The notes under the pieces were generated by a model that saw only the letters and a list, made by a program, of their open reading frames with translations, had not been told where the DNA came from and did not search any database. From Chryseobacterium sp. UBA6632 (GTDB taxonomy: Bacteria > Bacteroidota > Bacteroidia > Flavobacteriales > Weeksellaceae), in contig DKLU01000159.1 in assembly GCA_002455915.1 (NCBI GenBank), positions 1 to 5,164 on the forward strand: a DNA stretch of 5,164 nt, written 5' to 3'. Positions 1 through 5,164 of this stretch are shown piece by piece. The first letter of the stretch is position 1, and every line of letters starts with the position of its first letter. The position numbers and the translations under genes are program-made.

Positions 1-728
1 GTCAGAACCTCATCAACAGATTTCAATTCAGGAGTTAATTGATCCGGAACACTAACATCTTTCACATCAAACTCTTTATATTCTTTTAATTGTAACAACT
101 GAGCCAATTCGAATAAACTTCTTCCCACATTGATCTCTGCAGATTTTAAATTTTGCTTTTCTCTTGCCAAAGCCGCCTCTGCTTCCGCCAAAACCGTTTG
201 AGCAGTTGTACCTACCTGAGTCGTAATTTTTGCTCTGTCGTATTGTTTTTTGGCATTTTCTACCGCCGCTTCAGAGATTTTTACAATTTCTTTATTCAAT
301 AATGTTGTTAAATACTGCTGAGCAATCTGAAGAGAGATATCATTTTTTATGGTCTGAATATCCCACTGGCTTGCCTCAACATCAAATTCAACTTTTCTGA
401 TGTTTTTTTCAAGCCTTCTGTTATTATAAATCAGGATATCGGCTCCGATATTGGAACTGTTGCTGAATCTGTCGTTTCTCAAACTTCCTGTTCCGAAGGA
501 GGTCTGCCCGAAACTCACGGTATTTCCTACACTTGCAGAAACAGAGGGAAGATAGTTTTTCTTTGCGATTTTTAGGTTATTATCCTGGATTTGTTTTGAA
601 TATTCATTCTGAATGACCTGTAAATTATGCTCTGCCGCATAGTCTACGCATTCTCTTAGAGACCACTTTTTCTGAGCACTTAGCCCCAGACAAGTTAATC
701 CAAAAACAATAATCCAAACTTTTTTCAT
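1..728 (-). CDS. TolC-family outer-membrane efflux protein, N-terminal part (cut by window edge)
   Basis: Reading the minus strand from the ATG at 728-726 gives 242 uninterrupted codons that run off the left edge. Residues 1-19 form a signal peptide: MKK, a hydrophobic core (VWIIVFGLTCLGL), then an LSA|Q signal-peptidase I site. The mature part opens with WSLRECVDYAAEHN, the usual start of Bacteroidota TolC-like proteins. Long amphipathic helices with few glycines follow (about 105-215, including NDISLQIAQQYLTTLLNKE and an Ala/Glu-rich stretch near 175-195), as in the periplasmic barrel of the OEP family. Residues 60-105, rich in Ser, Gly and Asn, fit an outer-membrane beta segment. Family members trimerise into an outer-membrane channel for tripartite efflux or type I secretion. 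They usually have about 430-470 residues, so roughly the C-terminal half is missing. The pump partners would lie outside the window, so the substrate cannot be stated. It is transcribed divergently from folC. Confidence 0.93.
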   Translation of the reverse strand, partial: MKKVWIIVFGLTCLGLSAQKKWSLRECVDYAAEHNLQVIQNEYSKQIQDNNLKIAKKNYLPSVSASVGNTVSFGQTSFGTGSLRNDRFSNSSNIGADILIYNNRRLEKNIRKVEFDVEASQWDIQTIKNDISLQIAQQYLTTLLNKEIVKISEAAVENAKKQYDRAKITTQVGTTAQTVLAEAEAALAREKQNLKSAEINVGRSLFELAQLLQLKEYKEFDVKDVSVPDQLTPELKSVDEVL

Positions 729-755
729 ATTAAGCTTTTTCCGAATTAGACGAAC

Positions 756-781
756 CAAATATAAAAAAGTTACAGTTTCAA
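756..781 (-). promoter_or_regulatory. Candidate promoter of the TolC-family gene
   Basis: On the minus strand the sequence TATATTTG (763-756) matches the Bacteroidota -7 element TAnnTTTG exactly. A TTG (781-779), preceded by more T residues, lies 15 bases upstream; this is shorter than the usual 19 or so, so the -33 part is uncertain. Transcription would start near 750, leaving a leader of about 20 bases before the ATG at 728. Confidence 0.5.
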
Positions 782-813
782 AAAATTAATATTTTATTTT
801 CAAAAACTTTTGA

Positions 814-821
814 CAAATTTG
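814..821 (+). promoter_or_regulatory. Candidate -7 element for folC
   Basis: CAAATTTG differs from TAnnTTTG only in its first base. No clear TTTG occurs at the expected distance upstream; that stretch is only T/A-rich. If the element is active, transcription would start within a few bases of the folC ATG at 826, giving a leaderless or nearly leaderless mRNA. The call rests on one short motif. Confidence 0.35.
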
Positions 822-825
822 CATC

Positions 826-2070
826 ATGACAAACGAACAGTATAACGAAGCCGTAGAGTGGCTATTCGTGCAGGCTCCCAACTATCAGATCGACGGACAA
901 AAGGCATATAAACCGGGGTTAGAAAATATCACCAAGCTGTGTGATTTTTTTGGTAATCCGCAGGAAAAAATCAAATGTATCCATATCGGAGGGACGAATG
1001 GAAAGGGCTCTTCGAGCAATATGTTAGCATCCGTTCTTCAGGAAGCGGGCTATAAAGTCGGTCTATACAACTCGCCCCACCTAATTGATTTTACTGAGCG
1101 TATTAAAGTTAACGGGAAAATGTGTGAGAAAGAATTTGTCTTTAATTTCATTCAAAAGCTTAAAAATTTACCTGAAGATATTCGCCCGTCATTTTTTGAA
1201 TTTACTACGATTATGGCATTCGAATATTTTGCTCAGCAAAAGGTAGACTTTGCCATCATTGAAGTGGGATTAGGCGGCAGATTAGACGCGACCAATATCA
1301 TCACCCCTCTGGTTTCAGCGATTACCAACGTTCAGCTGGATCATCAGAACATTTTGGGAGATACGATTGAAGAAATTGCAGGCGAAAAAGCAGGTATCAT
1401 AAAACCTTATATTCCTATTATTTCAGGAGATGATAATGAAGTGGTGAAAAATATCATCCAACAAAAAGCAGAGAAAGAAAATGCTCCTCTTATTGATGCT
1501 ACTTTATTAAAAACAGATTTAAAATCTGACTTAAAAGGAAATTATCAGTTAAAAAATATTCGAGTTGTCTTAGCTTTAATTGAAGAATTAAAAAAATTAA
1601 ATCTAAACATCTCTGAAGAAAATATTGAAAACGGTTTGTCAAATGTTCATAAAAACACGGGATTTATCGGTCGTTGGTTTGAATTTTCACAAAATCCGCT
1701 TACCATTTGTGATACTGGGCACAATCAGGCAGGTTTGGAATATGTTTTTGATCAGTTAAAGGCAATTGATAAACATAAGCATATTATTTTGGGCTTCGTG
1801 AATGACAAAAAAATTGATGATGTCATGAAATTATTACCCGGAAATTCTGAGTTTTATTTTGCGAAACCTGCCATCAACAGAGGAAGACACCCAAAAGATT
1901 ACGAGAATTTGCTAATTGATGCAAAAATTTCTTATAAAATTTTCGATTCTGTACAGCAAGCGTATCTTTCTGCAAAACAATCTTCTACAAATGAAGAAAT
2001 GATTTTTATTGGCGGAAGTAACTTTGTTGTGGGAGAATTTTTAGAAAAAAATTTGGAGGTAATAAAATAA
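826..2070 (+). CDS. folC: Bifunctional dihydrofolate synthase / folylpolyglutamate synthase
   Basis: The protein has 414 residues, normal for FolC. It is a cytoplasmic ATP-dependent ligase of the Mur ligase superfamily. FolC enzymes join glutamate to dihydropteroate (dihydrofolate synthesis) and/or add gamma-linked glutamates to folates. Visible motifs in order: the P-loop GGTNGKGS (55-62); YNSPHLIDFTERIKVNG (81-97), the conserved SPH/ERI block; IEVGLGGRLDATN (145-157) with the metal-binding Glu; NVQLDHQNILG (168-178) with the conserved His; and GEKAGIIKP (186-193), whose Lys188 is in the position of the carbamylated lysine. The C-terminal domain starts near 280 with GRWF and holds CDTGHNQAG (295-303), the counterpart of the family DGAHN block. 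The ATG at 826 is chosen because the protein then begins with the usual short helix before the P-loop, and no upstream in-frame alternative is evident. There is no recognisable Shine-Dalgarno site. Whether both activities are present cannot be told from sequence alone. Confidence 0.96.
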   Translation: MTNEQYNEAVEWLFVQAPNYQIDGQKAYKPGLENITKLCDFFGNPQEKIKCIHIGGTNGKGSSSNMLASVLQEAGYKVGLYNSPHLIDFTERIKVNGKMCEKEFVFNFIQKLKNLPEDIRPSFFEFTTIMAFEYFAQQKVDFAIIEVGLGGRLDATNIITPLVSAITNVQLDHQNILGDTIEEIAGEKAGIIKPYIPIISGDDNEVVKNIIQQKAEKENAPLIDATLLKTDLKSDLKGNYQLKNIRVVLALIEELKKLNLNISEENIENGLSNVHKNTGFIGRWFEFSQNPLTICDTGHNQAGLEYVFDQLKAIDKHKHIILGFVNDKKIDDVMKLLPGNSEFYFAKPAINRGRHPKDYENLLIDAKISYKIFDSVQQAYLSAKQSSTNEEMIFIGGSNFVVGEFLEKNLEVIK

Positions 2071-2082
2071 GTTGTATATTTG
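2052..2082 (+). promoter_or_regulatory. Strong Bacteroidota-type promoter of the tRNA-Val pair
   Basis: TTTG at 2052-2055 and TATATTTG at 2075-2082 are separated by exactly 19 bases, an exact match to TTTG-N19-TAnnTTTG, the primary sigma-factor promoter of Bacteroidota. Transcription should start near 2086-2090, about 30 bases before the first tRNA. The -33 box and the start of the spacer lie inside the last codons of folC, and the -7 box falls just after its stop codon. Confidence 0.85.
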
Positions 2083-2118
2083 CACCACTCTAAACGAGGA
2101 AACAACAACAAGTCTAGA

Positions 2119-2193
2119 GGGTTCTTAGCTCAGTTGGTTCAGAGCATCTGGTTTACACCCAGAGGGTCGGGGGTTCGAATCCCTCAGGACCCA
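2119..2193 (+). tRNA. tRNA-Val (anticodon TAC), copy 1
   Basis: This is a complete 75-base cloverleaf. The acceptor arms GGGTTCT and AGGACCC pair with one T-G wobble. The D stem is GCTC/GAGC. The anticodon stem TCTGG/CCAGA encloses the loop TTTACAC, with anticodon TAC at 2154-2156 reading GTA and other valine codons. The T arm holds the GGTTCGAATCC core. The discriminator is A2193. Only CA follows, so the 3' CCA is not fully encoded and must be added after transcription. It is the first gene of a two-tRNA transcript. Confidence 0.96.
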
Positions 2194-2226
2194 CAGAAAA
2201 GGAAACGAAACCTTTCAAAAAAATTC

Positions 2227-2301
2227 GGGTTCTTAGCTCAGTTGGTTCAGAGCATCTGGTTTACACCCAGAGGGTCGGGGGTTCGAATCCCTCAGGACCC
2301 A
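2227..2301 (+). tRNA. tRNA-Val (anticodon TAC), copy 2
   Basis: It is identical base for base to the copy 108 bases upstream, with the anticodon TAC at 2262-2264. The 33-base spacer between the two has no promoter motif, so both are probably cut from one precursor. The spacer contains a weak 5-bp hairpin (AAAGG 2198-2202 with CCTTT 2211-2215) of unknown relevance. CCA is not encoded. An intrinsic terminator starts two bases after the discriminator. Confidence 0.96.
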
Positions 2302-2302
2302 C

Positions 2303-2335
2303 AAAAATCTCTCTTTTCTAAAGGGAGATTTTTTT
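2303..2335 (+). terminator. Intrinsic terminator of the tRNA-Val operon
   Basis: A 14-bp stem (2303-2316 with 2320-2333, one T-G wobble at 2312/2324) encloses a very short TCT loop. The central TCTC/GGGAGA part is followed by a run of T residues to 2335. It ends the tRNA transcript and isolates it from the cassette that starts at 2445. Confidence 0.88.
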
Positions 2336-2397
2336 GTTTTATATTATTCTTTTTTTTCATTTCAATTAAAATCAATAATCATTTCTCTACATTTTAT

Positions 2398-2405
2398 TAA
2401 ATTTG
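2398..2405 (+). promoter_or_regulatory. Candidate promoter (-7 element) of the DUF4280 cassette
   Basis: TAAATTTG matches TAnnTTTG exactly. No good TTTG lies about 19 bases upstream, so the -33 part is weak or absent. A start near 2410 would give a leader of roughly 35 bases to the ATG at 2445. As a terminator lies just upstream, the cassette needs its own promoter, and this is the best match in the gap. The rest of the gap (2336-2444) is plain T/A-rich DNA in which I see nothing else firm. Confidence 0.5.
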
Positions 2406-2444
2406 ACGTACCAAATTATGTCGAAAGATTAAAATGATTGTACT

Positions 2445-3425
2445 ATGGACATTCTAATGTCGAAAAAGGAAATACTAAGACGCCTGAATACTTTGCGAAT
2501 AAAACCTGAAGGAATTCAGCAGAGGAAATATGGCGTTTCTGTTAAATATTTCACAAATGATGAGCAAATTCCTTCTAAAAGAGTCGATTATGACATCGTT
2601 GTTGATTTACAGATCGAAGGTCATAAAGGTTTTTTAGTTCTCAATAAAGAAAATATTTTATACGATCAGCATCCATCAGATAGCATGAGCGAAATTTTAT
2701 CTGATGCCATTTCTCGATCCTTCTATCCTATTAAAACCCACATCAACGAAAAAGGAATTTCCAGCAACGAAATTATTAATCATGATGAAATAAAAGAAAG
2801 ATGGATCAAAGAAAGATCTAAAATTCTGGAAAAATATTCCGGAGCATCTTTAACCGACTTCTTTCTTAATGTTGATAAAAAACTGGAAAACAAAGGCAAT
2901 CTGGAAAAAAATCTCAAAAATGATTGGTTTTGGAATTTATTTTTTCATCCCAAATTCATTGATTATGGAGAAGCTCGCAAAGCTGAAATACCACTTTATC
3001 TGTCTGTAATTCCTTACAAACCACCTTTAAAGTTTAACGGAACTCAAACCATTCATAAAATCCCTACAAATTATCATTCTTTTCAGATTGATTTTCAAAG
3101 CGACGAACAAACCGCCGTTGAATATTTCATTCCTAAAAATGGTTTAGCTCAACATTATTTTATGAGTTTGAAAGTGATATTTGATGTGGATCTTTATCAT
3201 CATTTCCCAATGCACATTCAGGCTTATTTTGAAGTTTACGCTAAAGACTGGAACGGGAATAAAATTTTCGTAAAAAGAATAAATTATACCCAATTTCAAG
3301 AAAACACTGAACAATTTAAAGATAAAGAATTAGACAAAAACAGCCCTTTTATCACTGGCGGACTTGTTGTTTCCGAGCCTAACAAATGGGGATTTTATAA
3401 AAATGAATACGAAAATGACTGGTAA
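2445..3425 (+). CDS. Unrecognised 326-residue protein, first gene of the DUF4280 cassette
   Basis: I do not recognise a family. The protein is hydrophilic, with no signal peptide or membrane segment, so it should be made in the cytoplasm. Residues 1-100 look alpha/beta, with a short strand-rich stretch (IVVDLQIEGHKGFLVLN, 51-67). Residues 110-160 are a charged, probably helical region rich in Lys and Glu. An aromatic segment follows (WFWNLFFHPKF, 161-171), and then a beta-rich C-terminal half with many aromatic residues that ends in NEYENDW. The start is ambiguous: ATG 2445 gives MDILMSKKE, while the in-frame ATG at 2457 gives MSKKE, a common type of beginning. Neither has a clear ribosome site. 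It lies 55 bases upstream of the PAAR-like gene in the same direction. By position it could be an adaptor or chaperone for loading a secretion tip, or a further secreted component; this is inference only. Confidence 0.85.
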   Translation: MDILMSKKEILRRLNTLRIKPEGIQQRKYGVSVKYFTNDEQIPSKRVDYDIVVDLQIEGHKGFLVLNKENILYDQHPSDSMSEILSDAISRSFYPIKTHINEKGISSNEIINHDEIKERWIKERSKILEKYSGASLTDFFLNVDKKLENKGNLEKNLKNDWFWNLFFHPKFIDYGEARKAEIPLYLSVIPYKPPLKFNGTQTIHKIPTNYHSFQIDFQSDEQTAVEYFIPKNGLAQHYFMSLKVIFDVDLYHHFPMHIQAYFEVYAKDWNGNKIFVKRINYTQFQENTEQFKDKELDKNSPFITGGLVVSEPNKWGFYKNEYENDW

Positions 3426-3427
3426 AT

Positions 3428-3456
3428 TTTGATTTGAATAAAAAACACTAATTTTA
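3428..3456 (+). promoter_or_regulatory. Possible internal promoter before the DUF4280 gene
   Basis: TTTG at 3428-3431 and TAATTTTA at 3449-3456 are 17 bases apart. The second box misses TAnnTTTG only in its last base. It could allow separate expression of the PAAR-like gene and its partner. Such motifs arise easily by chance in AT-rich gaps, and the 55-base gap also allows simple cotranscription. Confidence 0.25.
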
Positions 3457-3480
3457 CAGCACCACACAAATTATATTAAT

Positions 3481-3957
3481 ATGTCTTTGAAAGAGAAAGT
3501 AGTACAGGGAGCCTTGTGCCAATGTCAGTTTGGGACTACTCCGGACAAATTAAAGGTACTCACACAACAGAAATATTTCATCAACGACCTTAGTGGAAGT
3601 CAGAAACTGGCGGCCACGCATAAAGATATCGGAACCACTTTCGAGAAAAATACTTTCGGCTCCTGCAAGAAAAAAAACAATTCGCCATGCACTGTTACAA
3701 TAACGGAATGGAGCGGTTTTTATGAAAAGGAAAAATATTCTCCACCAGACGGTTATATTTTACTACAAGACAGCAAGGCGACCTGCCCTGTCGGTGGAAA
3801 AGATTGTATTAGTATTATGAAAACCGGACAGATTGGAGAACCATCACAAAGTGTTATTCAAAATGCTGATGATGAGCTTCAGTCTCATGTAAACCCGATT
3901 ATCGATATCAAAAATTATCCTCTCACTTATCCATACGATCATTTAAATGCAAGATAA
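3481..3957 (+). CDS. DUF4280 domain protein (PAAR-like)
   Basis: The 158-residue protein shows the DUF4280 pattern. Near the N-terminus is VVQGALCQCQFGTTP (7-21), where the family has a Gly-Ala...Cys...Phe-Gly block. Near the C-terminus is the repeated-looking DSKATCPVGGKDCISIMKTGQ region (97-117), matching the conserved Cys-x-x-Gly-Gly followed by a beta strand and GQ. Six cysteines (13, 15, 62, 70, 102, 109) fall in three pairs, which suggests metal binding or structural clustering. DUF4280 proteins are regarded as PAAR-like: in type VI secretion and related contractile systems such a protein caps the spike tip and links it to cargo. Absence of a signal peptide agrees with loading from the cytoplasm. 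The last 40 residues are an extra tail rich in Asn, Asp and Tyr. Its end overlaps or touches the next gene, so the two are translationally coupled. Function is by family; no other secretion gene is in view. Confidence 0.85.
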   Translation: MSLKEKVVQGALCQCQFGTTPDKLKVLTQQKYFINDLSGSQKLAATHKDIGTTFEKNTFGSCKKKNNSPCTVTITEWSGFYEKEKYSPPDGYILLQDSKATCPVGGKDCISIMKTGQIGEPSQSVIQNADDELQSHVNPIIDIKNYPLTYPYDHLNAR

Positions 3958-5164
3958 TATGGAAGAAATCAGAAAAGGGATAAGAGCCTGTTATCATGAA
4001 ATTGATGGGACGAAAGCGTTTACCATTGTTCCGGATTCCGTTATTTATATATTGAGCGGAAGAAAACACCGTTTTATTTTAGAAAATGACGCCACAGTTT
4101 TAGGCGAAAAAACGACCAACCCAAAAACCACGGTTGCTGAAGCAAAATGGGCATTTATCTTATCCTACTTATGGGCAGAAGCAAAGAAAACACCTCAAAA
4201 AGAAATGCTTCCTTTATGGGCCGACCTCGGTGGCGGAAAAGACAGTGTAGAATTTTTAGGAATTGACAAACAGTACAAGCAAGGCCCAATATTAGAATTA
4301 AATCCGAGCTCTGATGATGTATGGCTGGGAAATTATCATCGAATGGAAGTTTTCAGTCATATTCCCGGGAAAGGGTTGTTTTTTCATTTTCTGACGATCG
4401 ATAAACCACACATTTATCTTGCGTATTTCGACAAACAAAAAGTAGATCCGGAAATCAAAGAATTTAGCCTGAAAGATGGTTATTATTCTTATGGTGAAGT
4501 GATAAAATTTCACGTGGCTACTCATATGCTTCCTCTGAAAATTAGCGATCAATATAAAAAACAATACGGAAAAATTGAAGAAGAACCTTCTTTTAAAGAT
4601 CTTGAAGTAGAAATTCATATTACGGATGAAAATCATAAGGTTTTAAAAGAAGATCCGATTATAAAAGGCAAATTAATTGACTATTCTCCTGCTGTGAAAG
4701 ATGCTGCCGGAGTTAATATAAGCTCAGGAACAGCCAACATCAGCTATGAGTTTCCGATTTTTATAGACCCAAAATGGAAGGATGATATTCATACCAAAGA
4801 TCAGAAGACCAAAGCTTATTCCGTCAATATTAAAATTACCAATACCAAAACAAAAAAAGAATATACAATAGATCTTAATCAAAACAAGATCAGAAAAGTA
4901 GCTCAATCAAAAAGAGATTTTGATGATGTAGATGTTTCCCCGGTTTTTTGGGTAAAATACGAGTCGATGGACACCGTAATGACCAGAATGGAACAGAAAA
5001 AAGCCAATATGATACAATATATCGGCGATATTGATTACAGCATCAAAGAAAAAAATCCTTGCGCTTATTCTAAAATTACGATTAATGATGGTAAAAATGA
5101 TTACGAAATTTTTAATGAATATGCCAATCAAAACGGTTCGGTAAAAGATAAATCTCAAAACTGG
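3947..5164 (+). CDS. Large unrecognised protein coupled to the DUF4280 gene; possible secreted cargo (open at window end)
   Basis: An open frame of 406 codons without a stop runs to the last base of the window. It starts at ATG 3947, overlapping the DUF4280 gene by 11 bases. A second in-frame ATG at 3959 starts one base after the DUF4280 stop region. Either gives tight coupling. There is no signal peptide or membrane segment. Residues 63-100 contain a helix with several Trp (AKWAFILSYLWAEAK) and then LPLWADLGGGKDSVEFLG. Residues 130-195 are strand-rich with many His and aromatic residues. Residues 215-315 look like a beta-sandwich or Ig-like module (LEVEIHITDENHKV, ISYEFPIFIDPKW, YSVNIKITNTKTKKEYTIDL). 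I recognise no enzymatic domain or toxin motif. Proteins encoded directly after PAAR-like genes are often the cargo carried by the tip, with the active part at the C-terminus, which here lies beyond the window. That role is inferred from position. Confidence 0.82.
   Translation, partial: MQDNMEEIRKGIRACYHEIDGTKAFTIVPDSVIYILSGRKHRFILENDATVLGEKTTNPKTTVAEAKWAFILSYLWAEAKKTPQKEMLPLWADLGGGKDSVEFLGIDKQYKQGPILELNPSSDDVWLGNYHRMEVFSHIPGKGLFFHFLTIDKPHIYLAYFDKQKVDPEIKEFSLKDGYYSYGEVIKFHVATHMLPLKISDQYKKQYGKIEEEPSFKDLEVEIHITDENHKVLKEDPIIKGKLIDYSPAVKDAAGVNISSGTANISYEFPIFIDPKWKDDIHTKDQKTKAYSVNIKITNTKTKKEYTIDLNQNKIRKVAQSKRDFDDVDVSPVFWVKYESMDTVMTRMEQKKANMIQYIGDIDYSIKEKNPCAYSKITINDGKNDYEIFNEYANQNGSVKDKSQNW

Larger units (their letters stand above)
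2119..2303 (+). repeat. Tandem 77-base direct repeat carrying the two tRNA-Val genes
   Basis: Bases 2119-2195 and 2227-2303 are identical. Identity starts at the first base of the tRNA and ends two bases after the discriminator, so only the gene itself is shared; the flanks differ. This points to an established tandem pair kept alike by selection or gene conversion rather than a very recent duplication of a larger unit. Confidence 0.9.

Noticed and set aside
1..60. Cys13 of the TolC-like protein as a lipoprotein site
   Set aside because: The residues before it (GLT) do not fit a lipobox, and a clear signal-peptidase I site LSA|Q follows.
2194..2226. Hairpin between the tRNAs as a terminator or regulator
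   Set aside because: The stem is only 5 bp with an 8-base loop and no T run; it is most likely just linker removed in processing.
2080..2400. A 106-residue open frame on the plus strand containing two copies of a 27-residue repeat
   Set aside because: The repeat is simply the translation of the two identical tRNA-Val genes, and the frame then runs through the terminator. It is a well-known kind of false protein.
4298..4636. Minus-strand frame of 112 codons
   Set aside because: It lies opposite the long plus-strand gene; its Phe/Ile-rich translation is the shadow of the Lys/Glu-rich coding strand.
4724..5158. Two minus-strand frames of 60 and 83 codons
   Set aside because: Both are antisense shadows of the same long gene, with Phe/Ile-rich composition and no family resemblance.
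1..5164. CRISPR arrays, insertion sequences, integrase genes or riboswitches
   Set aside because: No spaced short repeats, terminal inverted repeats, transposase or recombinase motifs, or recognisable riboswitch core were seen on either strand.

Overview
The window looks like chromosomal DNA from a Bacteroidota bacterium, most likely a Flavobacteriia member of the Chryseobacterium type. The reasons are the AT-rich composition, the lack of strong Shine-Dalgarno sites, several matches to the Bacteroidota promoter form TTTG-N19-TAnnTTTG, and the style of the proteins. The genus is an inference; no marker in the window proves it.

Layout. Positions 1-728 (minus strand) hold the N-terminal half of a TolC-family outer-membrane efflux protein, cut by the left edge. 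A 97-base divergent intergenic region follows. A complete folC (dihydrofolate/folylpolyglutamate synthase) then runs on the plus strand from 826 to 2070. Directly behind folC is a compact RNA transcription unit: a canonical promoter whose upstream box lies inside the end of folC, two identical tRNA-Val(TAC) genes, and an intrinsic terminator at 2303-2335.

From 2445 to the right edge the character changes to an accessory-looking cassette of three plus-strand genes without signal peptides: an unrecognised 326-residue protein, a 158-residue DUF4280 (PAAR-like) protein, and a long protein that overlaps or abuts the DUF4280 gene and is still open after 406 codons at the window end. DUF4280 proteins are regarded as PAAR-like tips of contractile secretion systems. 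The tight coupling to a large unrecognised downstream protein fits a tip-plus-cargo module, with the upstream gene as a possible adaptor. That is inference: no toxin domain, structural secretion gene or immunity gene is visible here. The position just behind a tandem tRNA pair is typical of places where accessory DNA inserts, but no integrase or attachment repeat was found in the window.
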